From positions 40,916 through 104,915 of the forward strand of contig JAGNLV010000007.1 in assembly GCA_017999435.1 (NCBI GenBank): a DNA stretch of 64,000 bases, read 5' to 3'. The position numbers and the translations under genes were made by a program. Shown one piece after another: positions 7,136 through 15,393 of this stretch (position 1 is its first letter; each line of letters starts with the position of its first letter). The stretch is from Candidatus Zixiibacteriota bacterium (lineage in GTDB: Bacteria; Zixibacteria; MSB-5A5; GN15; FEB-12). The notes beneath the pieces are model-generated. The model made no database searches and was not told where the DNA came from. It saw nothing but the letters and a program-made list of their open reading frames with translations.

Positions 7136-9400
7136 CTAATAGTTCAGAATGTTCGCAAACAGGTGAATGGCGTCGATATCCAGCCGGGCAATCATGTCCA
7201 GGAGGGGCAGGCCGCAGTAGATGATCTGTCCCTCGCCGATCCGCGAGACCGACAAAAGCGCGGCGCCGCTCGGGGCGACATAGACCCGCTCGGCCGGCGC
7301 CACCACCGCCGCCGCCACGTCCTGCTTCCGGTAAAACGACGAGAGCAGGTTGGTCTCGACAATCGGGTACGGTTTGGAGAGTAAGTTGGCGTCGGGGATG
7401 CGGTTGATGATGTCGTTGCGGTCGACCAGCTCCACGTCGGGCACGAACCGCACCGGGAGAACATCCTGAGGCCAGTCAACGGGCTGGCCGAAAATCACCA
7501 GCGACCCGCCGTTGCGGACGAAATCCTCGAATCGATCCTTCATGGCCGCGAACGACGGATAGGCGCGAAACGCACCCGAACCGACCAGGATCACGTCGTA
7601 CGCCTCCAGCGGAGCCGTCGCCAGCCCTCGGTCGGTGAGCGGGCGGAAAGCCGCGTCCGTCATTCCCAGCACGTCTTCGAGCCGCCCGGTCGTATCGGGC
7701 AGGAACGCCACCTGGGTCTTGTCGTCGACGTGGCAGGAGGCGATCCGCACGAGCGCGGTGTCGGCCGCCACCACGTTGTCGCGATAGGCCAAAGATATCA
7801 CCTGCTGCTGGAGGCCGAGTTCAAACAGCTTCGAAATCGAAAACGGAATGCGCACCGTCTCCCGCAGCGATCCTTTCCGGAGCGAGATTTCCTGCCGATA
7901 GGCCCCGGCGAACAGCCCGCGCGGCGTTTCCAGATTGACCTTGACTGTCCCCGCAAACTCGCGCGGTTTCTGAATGACCACCCGCAGAGTCAGCGGCGCC
8001 ACCACCCGGTCGATGTCGAGGTCCGCGACCGGCGGCACGAAGCAGAAGTCGGGCTCAAACCGCACATCGAGGTCCGCCCGCTCCCCGACCGGGATCGCGC
8101 TCCGCACGGTCAGGGGGTTCGAGCCGAACGCGATCTCGGCCGTGAACACGAGCGAATCGGGACGGCCAGCCTCGAGGTAGCGGGGGTCGATTTCCACCAG
8201 GTACTCCCGTGCGAACGTCTGGTGCGGAGCTACCGTGCGGGCGGCCGTGTCGAGCGTCACCGCCGCCGTGTCCCAATAGGGGTGGAACCGGACGTTGCTG
8301 AAACGGACTTCCTGCGGCCCGTCGGCCGACAGGCTCGCCCGAAATTTCAGCCGCGGACCGTCGGGGGAGTCGCGGACCGTGATGCCGCCGTCCCAGTGCA
8401 CCCCGACCGACCGGAGGGCAAGCTCCTCGGTCTGCGCGAGCAGCTCCGCGAAGTAGACACGCAGATCCACCTGCGCGTCGTACAGCGGATCGCCCGCCGC
8501 CGCCGCAACCAGATCGCTCAGGGCGCGGTATCCCTCGACTATGGCGGCGGCCCGCTCCCGGCCGGAGGCGCTCAGGGCGGCATTCAGACTCGCCAGGTAC
8601 TGCCGGCCCAGACGCAGCAGCGTCGTCTTCTTCGGTCCGTCGGCGACCAGCTCTTCAAGGACGGCTAGGAGGCGGTTCCCCGGCACGCCGGCCAGGAAAT
8701 TGACTTCGGCAGTCCGGCTGCCGACCCGGCCGACCACCTGGCGGTATCGGACCAGTTGCGGCTCGGCGGCTGCGCGCGCCCGGTAATCCCGCCCCAGGAG
8801 CTGCGGGATTTCGCCTGCGAGACGATCGGCGTAGCGGACCGCCAGCTCGCGGCGGCTCAGGAAAACCGCGGCCGCCGAATCGAGCGCCTCATTGGGATCG
8901 GTCACCTGCTCGTAGATCTTCAGCACGTTGAAGCGGCGGTCGGCCGAGGGTTCGGCCGCGAGGATCCGCTCCCGGAGGGCGTTGTAACCCCCCTGGCCCC
9001 GCAAGGCCTCGAACAGAACGATGTCCGGGTACCGCTCGGAAAACAGCATCGCCGTCGCCGAATCCATCGCCTCCCGGTCCCCCGGCGGCAGCAGGAGTGT
9101 GTGCACGTAGAGCTCGCGCTCGGGAAGGCCGGCGGCGGCCGTGCGATAGCTGGAGCGCTCGTCCAGGAGCACCACGTCGATCCGGCATCCGTGCTCGTCG
9201 TTGAGATAGTACAACGTCGGCCAGTCGATGCGCTCCGGGTCGTCGGACACATAGAGGACGCGCACGTCGCTGAGAACGTAACCGGCCGGATCGGCGGCGC
9301 GGGCCGCGGGCGGCACCGCGATCGCCGCCAGCGCCGACACTGCCGCGGAGAGAAACGCCCGCCGCAGGCACGCCCCCGACATGAACCGTAGGGTGGTCAT
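7136..9400 (-). CDS. Large secreted protein with C-terminal amidotransferase-like (ThuA-type) fold
   Basis: A protein of about 754 residues that I cannot assign to a named family. From the ATG at 9400 it starts with MTTLRF and a signal peptide that ends near ARA-AD. The N-terminal half has a Rossmann-like segment (VLYVSDDPERIDWPTLYYLN) and helical stretches. The middle has beta-sandwich-type repeats. The last 200 residues read YDVILVGSGAFRAYPSF, FVRNGGSLVIFGQP and GEGQIIYCGLPLLD, the pattern of periplasmic glutamine-amidotransferase-like domains that sense or bind rather than catalyse. A TTGACA/TAGTAT promoter sits so close to the ATG that the mRNA would be almost leaderless. That also argues for this start over TTG at 9445. 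Confidence 0.7.
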   Translation of the reverse strand: MTTLRFMSGACLRRAFLSAAVSALAAIAVPPAARAADPAGYVLSDVRVLYVSDDPERIDWPTLYYLNDEHGCRIDVVLLDERSSYRTAAAGLPERELYVHTLLLPPGDREAMDSATAMLFSERYPDIVLFEALRGQGGYNALRERILAAEPSADRRFNVLKIYEQVTDPNEALDSAAAVFLSRRELAVRYADRLAGEIPQLLGRDYRARAAAEPQLVRYRQVVGRVGSRTAEVNFLAGVPGNRLLAVLEELVADGPKKTTLLRLGRQYLASLNAALSASGRERAAAIVEGYRALSDLVAAAAGDPLYDAQVDLRVYFAELLAQTEELALRSVGVHWDGGITVRDSPDGPRLKFRASLSADGPQEVRFSNVRFHPYWDTAAVTLDTAARTVAPHQTFAREYLVEIDPRYLEAGRPDSLVFTAEIAFGSNPLTVRSAIPVGERADLDVRFEPDFCFVPPVADLDIDRVVAPLTLRVVIQKPREFAGTVKVNLETPRGLFAGAYRQEISLRKGSLRETVRIPFSISKLFELGLQQQVISLAYRDNVVAADTALVRIASCHVDDKTQVAFLPDTTGRLEDVLGMTDAAFRPLTDRGLATAPLEAYDVILVGSGAFRAYPSFAAMKDRFEDFVRNGGSLVIFGQPVDWPQDVLPVRFVPDVELVDRNDIINRIPDANLLSKPYPIVETNLLSSFYRKQDVAAAVVAPAERVYVAPSGAALLSVSRIGEGQIIYCGLPLLDMIARLDIDAIHLFANILNY

Positions 9401-9410
9401 CGCCCGGAAT

Positions 9411-9438
9411 ATACTAGCCGCCGGCCGGGGCCTGTCAA
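9411..9438 (-). promoter_or_regulatory. Sigma70-like promoter for the 7136-9400 gene
   Basis: On the minus strand TTGACA (9433-9438) and TAGTAT (9411-9416) are 16 bases apart. Only 10 bases separate the -10 from the ATG, so transcription should begin within a few bases of the start codon. Confidence 0.6.
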
Positions 9439-9468
9439 ATTTCAAATGCAGGCCGCCTCCCTGTCCGC

Positions 9469-9834
9469 TCAGCGTATTATCGTCTCATCCTCCGGCCGCC
9501 ATGCCGGATCGACGAGACAGAGGAAGGTGAGCGGTTCCGCGCCGGGGTTCTCGATCCACTGGACCGTCGCCGGCGGGACTTCGATCGTATCGCCCGGCTC
9601 CACCAGCGCCAGCTCCTCGCCGACATACAGGATCCCCTTCCCCCCGAGGATATGGTAGACCTCGTCGGTGGTGAGGACGTGCGCCGCGGTGCGTTCCCCC
9701 GGCGGCACGGTCCCATGGGCCAGCGAGTAGCGGCCCTCGAACGGGTACGGGCGGTCGGGGTGGACCAGTTCCCGGAGCCGGGCGCCGTCACCGGCAGTGG
9801 TTTCCGGACAGTCGAGCAGTTTATGAATGCGCAT
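9469..9834 (-). CDS. Small cupin-domain protein
   Basis: A 121-residue single-domain cupin. The first cupin motif is recognisable in RTAAHVLTTDEVYHILGGKGIL (with H, E and H as possible metal ligands). The second is in GDTIEVPPATVQWIENPG. The double-stranded beta-helix of this size is typical of stand-alone cupins that bind a metal and a small ligand; some are isomerases or oxygenases, others sensors. AAGGAAG precedes the ATG at 9834. It lies between the orphan etfB and the large secreted protein. Neither neighbour reveals a substrate. Confidence 0.85.
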   Translation of the reverse strand: MRIHKLLDCPETTAGDGARLRELVHPDRPYPFEGRYSLAHGTVPPGERTAAHVLTTDEVYHILGGKGILYVGEELALVEPGDTIEVPPATVQWIENPGAEPLTFLCLVDPAWRPEDETIIR

Positions 9835-9903
9835 GCCGTCTTCCTTAGGCTGCGGCGGGGCCGGCCGCCTCGGACAGACCCCTTCCAGGTTCTCATGAAA
9901 GAG

Positions 9904-9928
9904 CCGCCAGGCGCGCGCCTGACGGCGG
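9904..9928 (-). terminator. Hairpin downstream of etfB
   Basis: An imperfect inverted repeat with core CAGGCGC/GCGCCTG and outer CCGC/GCGG pairs starts 25 bases after the etfB stop. It is followed on the minus strand by TCTTTC, a weak U-tract. Confidence 0.45.
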
Positions 9929-9952
9929 TCGATTTTCGGAGTCGGCGTCGAC

Positions 9953-10738
9953 TTACAGAATCTGGTTGTCGCGGAGTTTCCGGAAAAGCCTCTCGGCGAT
10001 CTCCTCCGGCGTCTCCCCGTCGATCCTCTCCCCCTTGGGGCGCGGGGGCGGCGGCGCCACTTTCATCGTCGCGGTCGCCGAGTGGGCCCCCACCGTCGCG
10101 GGATCGATACCGAGGTCGGCGGCGTTCCAGGCCGCGACCTCCTTCTTCTTGGCCGCCATTTTCCCTTTCAGCGACGGCAGGCGGGGCTCGTTGATCTCCT
10201 TGACGACTGAGAGGACGGCCGGGAGAGCCAGCTCCACGACATCGTAGCCGTCTTCGGTGGTTCGTTCGACGACGATCTTGCCGCCGTCGACGCTCTGCAC
10301 TTTCTTCACGAACATGGCCTGCGGCAGGTCCAGGAGCGCGGCCACGGCGCCGGGGACCTGGGCGGAATCGGAATCAATCGCCTGCTTGCCCGCGAGAATG
10401 AGGGTGAAGCGGCCGAGCTTCTTCAGCCCGGCAGCGAGAATTCGGGCTACCGCCTGCGGGTCGGACCCCTCGAAGGCGGGATCGGACAGCAGGTAGGCCT
10501 CGTCGACGCCGAGCGCCAGACAATTGCGCAGCGCCGCATCGGCCCGCTCGGTCCCCACCGTCATGACCGCCACCGTCCCCCCGTGCTTCTCCTTCAACCG
10601 CAGACCCTCTTCTACGGCGTACTCATCGAACGGGTTGACCGTCCCCGGTCCCTGCGGCAATTCCACCTTGTTGGCGCTCTCGTTGACCCTGATGAGGGCG
10701 ATTTCGGGTACTTGCTTGATCAGGCAGACGATGTCCAT
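9953..10738 (-). CDS. etfB: Electron transfer flavoprotein beta subunit (no alpha subunit beside it)
   Basis: A 261-residue ETF beta subunit, which with EtfA carries electrons from acyl-CoA dehydrogenases to a quinone reductase. The start MDIVCLIKQVPE, the TVNPFDEYAVEEGLRLKEK segment and the signature around VVKEINEPRLPSLKGKMAAKKK (recognition loop) are typical. It normally pairs with etfA in one operon, but here the next gene downstream is a cupin behind a hairpin, and the upstream gene is an unrelated basic protein separated by a strong terminator. The promoter TTGACT/GATATT at 10783-10811 serves it alone. etfA must be elsewhere or replaced. Confidence 0.95.
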   Translation of the reverse strand: MDIVCLIKQVPEIALIRVNESANKVELPQGPGTVNPFDEYAVEEGLRLKEKHGGTVAVMTVGTERADAALRNCLALGVDEAYLLSDPAFEGSDPQAVARILAAGLKKLGRFTLILAGKQAIDSDSAQVPGAVAALLDLPQAMFVKKVQSVDGGKIVVERTTEDGYDVVELALPAVLSVVKEINEPRLPSLKGKMAAKKKEVAAWNAADLGIDPATVGAHSATATMKVAPPPPRPKGERIDGETPEEIAERLFRKLRDNQIL

Positions 10739-10782
10739 GTTGACTCCACTTTGCCTAGCTTCACGGGTCTTCCTCAGAGTCG

Positions 10783-10811
10783 AATATCATGGCTGGGGGA
10801 CGAAAAGTCAA
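10783..10811 (-). promoter_or_regulatory. Sigma70-like promoter for etfB
   Basis: Minus-strand TTGACT (10806-10811) and GATATT (10783-10788) are separated by 17 bases, about 45 bases before the etfB ATG. Confidence 0.6.
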
Positions 10812-10827
10812 GGGCGGGGGAGGCAGG

Positions 10828-10856
10828 AAAAAGCCCGCTCCGGGGCGGGCTTTTTC
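10828..10856 (-). terminator. Strong Rho-independent terminator (works in both directions)
   Basis: GCCCGC and GCGGGC form a stem that is extended by an A-run on one side and a T-run on the other. It lies 20 bases after the stop of the 10876-11163 gene and separates it from etfB. Confidence 0.85.
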
Positions 10857-10875
10857 CGGTACTGGTAAGGGAGGT

Positions 10876-11163
10876 CTAGCGGCGGCGGGCGGTCTTCCGC
10901 CCCGCGGTCCTGGCCGCCCCGCCGCGCCGTCCGGCGACAGTGCGCCGCCGGGCCGCGGCCGATTTCCTCAGCTTCAAGGTCCGGATCTTGGCTTTCACCG
11001 ACGCGAGCGAGCGGCCGAGACGCCGCCCGACCTCGTGGGCCGTGGTCTCCTTGTAGAGCCGCACGAGTTCCTGGACCTCTCCCTGCGTCCAAGCCTTCGC
11101 CCCCGGCCGCACGGCGCGGCGCGCGGCTGTTTTCTTCCTTGTTGCCTTGGTAGCCTTGCGCAT
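10876..11163 (-). CDS. Small Arg/Lys-rich protein with Myb/SANT-like helix-turn-helix
   Basis: 95 residues, very basic at both ends (MRKATKATRKKTAARR at the start, TARRR at the end). The core, about residues 24-67, reads WTQGEVQELVRLYKETTAHEVGRRLGRS, then LASVKAKIRTLKL. This matches the Myb/SANT-like three-helix fold in small bacterial DNA-binding proteins, where WT(x)xE starts helix 1 and GRS(x)xSVxxKxxxL is the recognition helix. The flanking basic tails recall histone-H1-like or nucleoid proteins. AGGAGG lies 7 bases before the ATG, and a clean terminator follows, so it is a monocistronic unit. A nucleoid or global regulatory role is inferred. Confidence 0.75.
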   Translation of the reverse strand: MRKATKATRKKTAARRAVRPGAKAWTQGEVQELVRLYKETTAHEVGRRLGRSLASVKAKIRTLKLRKSAAARRRTVAGRRGGAARTAGRKTARRR

Positions 11164-11290
11164 GGCTGTACCCTCCTGTTAAGGTTGTGGTTCCGCAGTC
11201 AACACGGCGATGACCATAGCTATGCTCGCCCGTTGCTCCCTCGTCCTCCGAGAACCCTTATTAGTATTACGCACCAAGCCGCGGATCGCG

Positions 11291-11343
11291 CAAAAAAAAC
11301 TCCCCGGCCCCCCGGCCCGCGGCGAAGGAACCCTCCTCCGGGG
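11291..11343 (-). terminator. Probable Rho-independent terminator of the fab-rnc operon
   Basis: After the rnc stop the minus strand carries CCCCGG (11338-11343), a GC-rich segment, CCGGGG (11302-11307) and then a run of eight T. The stem has several possible registers. The U-run after a GC-rich hairpin is clear. Confidence 0.55.
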
Positions 11344-11371
11344 ACCGTTCCCGACGGCGCCGGCGTTCCGT

Positions 11372-12124
11372 TCAGTCGGCGGCGCGGCGGACGTGGAGGA
11401 GCGCCGCCTCGGCGGCGCGCTGCTCCGCTTCCTTCTTCGAGTGCCCGGAACCGGATCCGATCGTCTGCCCGTTGAGCGTCACCTCGACCCTGAACACCTT
11501 CTCGTGGTCGGGACCGGTTTCGGCGACCACGTCGTACTGCGGCATCCCCTGCCCCCGGCTCTGCACCAGTTCGAGCAGCTCCCCCTTGAAGTTCTGGCGG
11601 GAGGCGTCGGTCGCGATGACCGGCTCCCGGGTGTAGACGAGGCGGATGACGACGTCGCGGGCGGCCTCGAACCCGCCGTCGAGAAAGACCGCCCCGATGA
11701 TCGACTCCACGGCGTCGGAGACGATCGAGGCCCGCTCGCGGCCCCCCGAGCGGTCCTCCTCCGGGGCCAGGAGCAGATGGCGGTTGAGACCGGTGCTGAC
11801 GCCGATTTCGGCGAGGGTCGCCTCGCTGACGAGGAGCGCCTTGCGCTTGGTCAGTTCCCCCTCGCGGAGATCCGGGTTGTCCTGGTAGAGCCGCTCGGCG
11901 ATGACGAGGCCGAGGACGGAATCGCCGAGGAATTCGAGCCGTTCATTGGACAGGTGGTACTGGTCGGCCGCGTGGGCGAACGACCGATGGGTGAGCGCCA
12001 GCTCGAGGACAGCCGGGCAGCGGAAGTGGTAGCCGATGAGCTGCTGCACGGCGGCCGGAGCGGCGGCGCGCCGCTGCGCCTGGCTGGGAGAGAAAAATCG
12101 TCTGAGGCGGTCCCAAACACCCAT
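11372..12124 (-). CDS. rnc: Ribonuclease III
   Basis: 250 residues, the usual size. RNase III cuts double-stranded RNA in rRNA maturation and mRNA decay. The catalytic signature NERLEFLGDSVLG is at about residues 60-72, and the second acidic site lies in SDAVESIIGAVFLDGG. The C-terminal double-stranded RNA-binding domain (about 175-245) starts QNFKGELLELVQSRG and ends HSKKEAEQRAAEAAL. The start ATG at 12124 overlaps the fabF stop (TGATG); a GTG one codon earlier is possible. No separate ribosome-binding site is visible, so translational coupling to fabF is likely. Linkage of rnc to acpP-fabF is common in bacteria. Confidence 0.96.
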   Translation of the reverse strand: MGVWDRLRRFFSPSQAQRRAAAPAAVQQLIGYHFRCPAVLELALTHRSFAHAADQYHLSNERLEFLGDSVLGLVIAERLYQDNPDLREGELTKRKALLVSEATLAEIGVSTGLNRHLLLAPEEDRSGGRERASIVSDAVESIIGAVFLDGGFEAARDVVIRLVYTREPVIATDASRQNFKGELLELVQSRGQGMPQYDVVAETGPDHEKVFRVEVTLNGQTIGSGSGHSKKEAEQRAAEAALLHVRRAAD

Positions 12125-13374
12125 CACGCAGAGCCGTTGACTGTTCCGACCACCAGCGACACGTTGTGTCCGCCGAAGCCGAAGGAGTTGGACAGGGCGT
12201 GGCGGATCGTCACCGCCCGCTTGCCCTCCCGGACGTAATCAAGATCGCACTCGGGATCCGGCGTGTCGATGTTGATCGTCGGATGCACGACGCTATCCCG
12301 GAGGGATAGCACGCACGCCGCCACTTCGAGCGCGCCGGCCGCCCCGAGGAGGTGGCCGGTCATGGACTTGGTCGAGTTGCACGGGATCTCGTAGGCGCGC
12401 GGGCCGAGGACCTCCTTGATCGCGCGCGTCTCCGCCGTATCCCCCAGGATCGTCGCCGTCCCGTGCGTGTTCACGTAGTCGATCTGCTCGGGCGCCAGCC
12501 CGGCGTCGCGGAGGGCCATGGCCATGGCCCGGCGCGCCCCGAGGCCCTCGGGGTGCGGCGCGGTCATGTGGTGGGCGTCGCCGCTCATTCCCGCCCCGAG
12601 CAGTTCGGCGTAGATGCGGACGCCGCGCGCCCGGGCGTGATCGAGCGACTCGAGCACGAGGATGGCCGCCCCCTCGCCCATCACAAAGCCGTCGCGCTCC
12701 GCGTCAAACGGCCGCGAGGCGCGCTCCGGCTCATCGTTCCGGACCGACAGCGCCTTGGCCTGGCAGAAACCGGCCAGCGCCGTCCGCGTGATCGTCGCTT
12801 CGGCCCCGCCCGTGACCATCACGTCGGCCTCGTCGCGCTGGATGATGCGGAAAGCATCGGCGATCGCGTGGGCCGACGAGGCGCAGGCGGAGACGGTGGC
12901 GTAGTTCGGTCCGCGGAAGCCGTACCGAATCGACACCAGCCCGGCGCACATGTCGATGATCATCATCGGGATGAAGAACGGCGACACCTTGGCCGGCCCG
13001 CCGGTCTCCTCCATGAGGGAGTGCTGCCGCTCGAACGTGCTGATGCCGCCGATGCCGGAGCCGATGACGACGCCGATCCGGTCGGGGTCGAGCCGCCCGT
13101 CCTTCAGCCCGGCGTCAACCAGCGCCATGTCGCTGGCGGCCACGGCGTACTGCTCCGAGAGGTCCATCCGGCGCGCCTCTTTCTTCTCCAGGTAGAGCTC
13201 CGGATTGAAGTCCTTGACCTCGGCGGCGATCTGGGTCGGGAACGGCTCCGGGTCGAACCGCGTGATCCGCCCCGCCCCCGATTTCCCGGCCAGGAGCGAC
13301 TGCCAGAACGCCTCGAGCGTATTCCCGTTCGGGGAGACGACCCCCATGCCCGTCACGACAACACGTTTCTTCAT
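12124..13374 (-). CDS. fabF: Beta-ketoacyl-ACP synthase II
   Basis: 416 residues. It condenses malonyl-ACP with acyl-ACP in fatty acid elongation. The triad is visible: nucleophile Cys in TVSACASSAHA (about residue 165), His in NTHGTATILGDTAE and His in KSMTGHLLGAAG. The N-terminus KRVVVTGMGVVSPNG and the C-terminal NSFGFGGHNVSLV loop are classic for FabF. It sits directly after acpP in the fab operon, the usual order. Confidence 0.97.
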   Translation of the reverse strand: MKKRVVVTGMGVVSPNGNTLEAFWQSLLAGKSGAGRITRFDPEPFPTQIAAEVKDFNPELYLEKKEARRMDLSEQYAVAASDMALVDAGLKDGRLDPDRIGVVIGSGIGGISTFERQHSLMEETGGPAKVSPFFIPMMIIDMCAGLVSIRYGFRGPNYATVSACASSAHAIADAFRIIQRDEADVMVTGGAEATITRTALAGFCQAKALSVRNDEPERASRPFDAERDGFVMGEGAAILVLESLDHARARGVRIYAELLGAGMSGDAHHMTAPHPEGLGARRAMAMALRDAGLAPEQIDYVNTHGTATILGDTAETRAIKEVLGPRAYEIPCNSTKSMTGHLLGAAGALEVAACVLSLRDSVVHPTINIDTPDPECDLDYVREGKRAVTIRHALSNSFGFGGHNVSLVVGTVNGSA

Positions 13375-13415
13375 AGTTGAGGTTCCGTTCCTTCCGTGAA
13401 CGGCCTGCCCGCCGC

Positions 13416-13664
13416 CTACTTGGCCTTCGGGCTGTGCTCCGCGATATAGGTGATGGCGTCGCCTACCGAGACGATCTTCTCGGCATCTTCATCCGGTATC
13501 TCAATCGAGAATTCCTCTTCCAACGCCATCACCAACTCGATCGTGTCGAGCGAATCCGCGCCGAGGTCGTCGACGAACTTGGCTTTCTCAGTCACCTGGG
13601 AAGCTTCGACGCCGAGTTGCTCGACGATGATTTCCTTCACCCGATCTTCCAGTTCTGCGGCCAT
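13416..13664 (-). CDS. acpP: Acyl carrier protein
   Basis: 82 residues, acidic and helical. The phosphopantetheine attachment Ser is in [20 protein letters not shown] (about residue 38). The ATG at 13664 has GAGGTG upstream; an in-frame start further upstream would add an unlikely tail. The protein shuttles acyl chains between the Fab enzymes encoded around it. It lies between fabG and fabF, the standard arrangement. Confidence 0.97.
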   Translation of the reverse strand: MAAELEDRVKEIIVEQLGVEASQVTEKAKFVDDLGADSLDTIELVMALEEEFSIEIPDEDAEKIVSVGDAITYIAEHSPKAK

Positions 13665-13708
13665 AGTAGCACCTCTTCCTGAGTATGGTTGTATGTCTTC
13701 AGTCCAGT

Positions 13709-14443
13709 TCACATGGCCATGCCGCCGTCGACGGCGATCACGTGGCCGGTGATGTAGGCGGCCGCGTCGGACGCCAGGAACATCACGGCGGCGGCGACAT
13801 CGTCGGGCGTGCCGGCCCGCTTGATCACGCTGCGCTCCAAAAACCGGGCGCGCGCTTCTTCCGGCAGCACCCGGGTCATGTCCGTTTCAATGAACCCGGG
13901 TGCGACGGCGTTGACGGTAATGCCGCGCGCCCCCAGTTCTTTGGCCGCGGATTTCGTCAATCCGAGCAGTCCGGCTTTCGACGCCGCGTAGTTGGTCTGA
14001 CCGGCGTTGCCAAACAATCCGACCACGGAGCTGACGTTAATGATGCGCCCGGAGCGCTGCTTCATCATCACCTTCGCGGCCGATTTCGTGACAAGAAAAG
14101 CGCCTTTCAGATTGATGTCAAGCACCATGTCCCAGTCTTTTTCGTCCATCCGCACCAGGAGCGTGTCGCGGGTCACGCCGGCGTTGTTGACCACCACGTC
14201 CACGGAACCGAACCGCTCCTGTGCGGCCGCGATCAGGGCTTCGGCGTCGGCGCTGCTGGTCACGTCGGCCCGCACGCCGATGGCCTCGCCCGGCATGGCG
14301 GCGGCCGCGGCCGCCAGCGCGGCGTCATCGACGTCGCTGATCACCACGCGGGCGCCGGCGCGGGCGAACCGCTCGGCGATCGCCCGCCCGATGCCGCGGG
14401 CGGAACCGGTGACCACGACCGTCTTGCCGCTAAAATCCATCAT
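13709..14443 (-). CDS. fabG: 3-oxoacyl-ACP reductase
   Basis: 244 residues, a short-chain dehydrogenase. It uses NADPH to reduce beta-ketoacyl-ACP. The nucleotide motif TGSARGIG is at about residues 12-19, NNAG at about 91-94, the catalytic Ser in INVSSVVG, and Tyr/Lys in [10 protein letters not shown]. The C-terminal [14 protein letters not shown] is typical. GGGAGG lies 6 bases before the ATG at 14443, overlapping the end of fabD. Confidence 0.97.
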   Translation of the reverse strand: MMDFSGKTVVVTGSARGIGRAIAERFARAGARVVISDVDDAALAAAAAAMPGEAIGVRADVTSSADAEALIAAAQERFGSVDVVVNNAGVTRDTLLVRMDEKDWDMVLDINLKGAFLVTKSAAKVMMKQRSGRIINVSSVVGLFGNAGQTNYAASKAGLLGLTKSAAKELGARGITVNAVAPGFIETDMTRVLPEEARARFLERSVIKRAGTPDDVAAAVMFLASDAAAYITGHVIAVDGGMAM

Positions 14444-14455
14444 CTTCCGCCTCCC

Positions 14456-15391
14456 TCAGGGGCGCTGCAGCGCGCCCAGCGCCTCGATGTCGGCCAGGGT
14501 GTCGAGATTGACCGACGTCGTCAGGTTCATGTCACGTCTTGCCAGTCCGGTGAGCACTTTGCCCGGACCGATCTCATACACGGTCGTCACGCCCTCCGCC
14601 GCCAGGCAGGCCATCGTCTGCGCCCACTTCACCGGCGCGGTCACCTGCTCGATGAGCAGGCGGCGAATCGTTGCACCGTCAGTCGCCGGCTCGGCGGTCA
14701 CGTTGGCGATCACGGCGCGGGCGGGAGCGGCGATCGCCAGATCGGCGAGATACGTCCGCAGTCCCTCGCGGGCCGGCTCCATGAGCGGCGAGTGGAAAGC
14801 GCCGCCCACCTCGAGCAGCATCGCCCGCTTGGCGCCCGCGCTTTTGGCCAGCTCGATCGCCTTCTCCACTCCCGGCCGGGACCCCGAGACGGCGATCTGG
14901 ATTCCCGAGTTGTAATTGGCGGGCACGACCACGCCCGCGGCGGCGGCCTCGCGGCAGACCTGCTCGACCTGCGCGGCGCTCAGCCCCATCACGGCGGCCA
15001 TGGTTCCCGGCTGCTGGCGGCAGGCCTCCTCCATCAGGTGGGCGCGCCGCACGACGGCGCGGATGGCCTGCTCGAACGTCAGGGCGCCGGTGACCGCCAG
15101 GGCCCCGTACTCGCCGAGCGAATGCCCGGCGGCGTAATCGAACGCCGGCCGGCCGTCCCCCAGCACCGTCAGCGCCGCCAGCGAGTGCAGCAGGATCGCC
15201 GGCTGGGTGAACCGGGTGCGCCTGAGATCCTCGGCCGGCCCCTCGAACGAGAGGCGGGCGATATCGAACTGCATGGCGTCGGCCGCCAGCTCATACAGGC
15301 GGCGCACGTCGGCCGAGGCCTCATACAAATCCCGGCCCATCCCGACGTACTGCGAGGCCTGGCCCGGAAAGAACAACGCTGTCTTGCTCAT
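14456..15391 (-). CDS. fabD: Malonyl-CoA:ACP transacylase
   Basis: 311 residues. It moves malonyl from CoA to ACP. The N-terminus is ALFFPGQASQYVGMGRDL; the active serine lies in GHSLGEYGAL (about residue 92), and the partner His in GAFHSPLMEPA (about residue 200). The true start is the ATG at 15391, with GAGGTGG just upstream and two bases after the fabH stop. Longer in-frame readings run into fabH and are not real. Confidence 0.97.
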   Translation of the reverse strand: MSKTALFFPGQASQYVGMGRDLYEASADVRRLYELAADAMQFDIARLSFEGPAEDLRRTRFTQPAILLHSLAALTVLGDGRPAFDYAAGHSLGEYGALAVTGALTFEQAIRAVVRRAHLMEEACRQQPGTMAAVMGLSAAQVEQVCREAAAAGVVVPANYNSGIQIAVSGSRPGVEKAIELAKSAGAKRAMLLEVGGAFHSPLMEPAREGLRTYLADLAIAAPARAVIANVTAEPATDGATIRRLLIEQVTAPVKWAQTMACLAAEGVTTVYEIGPGKVLTGLARRDMNLTTSVNLDTLADIEALGALQRP

Positions 15392-15393
15392 AC

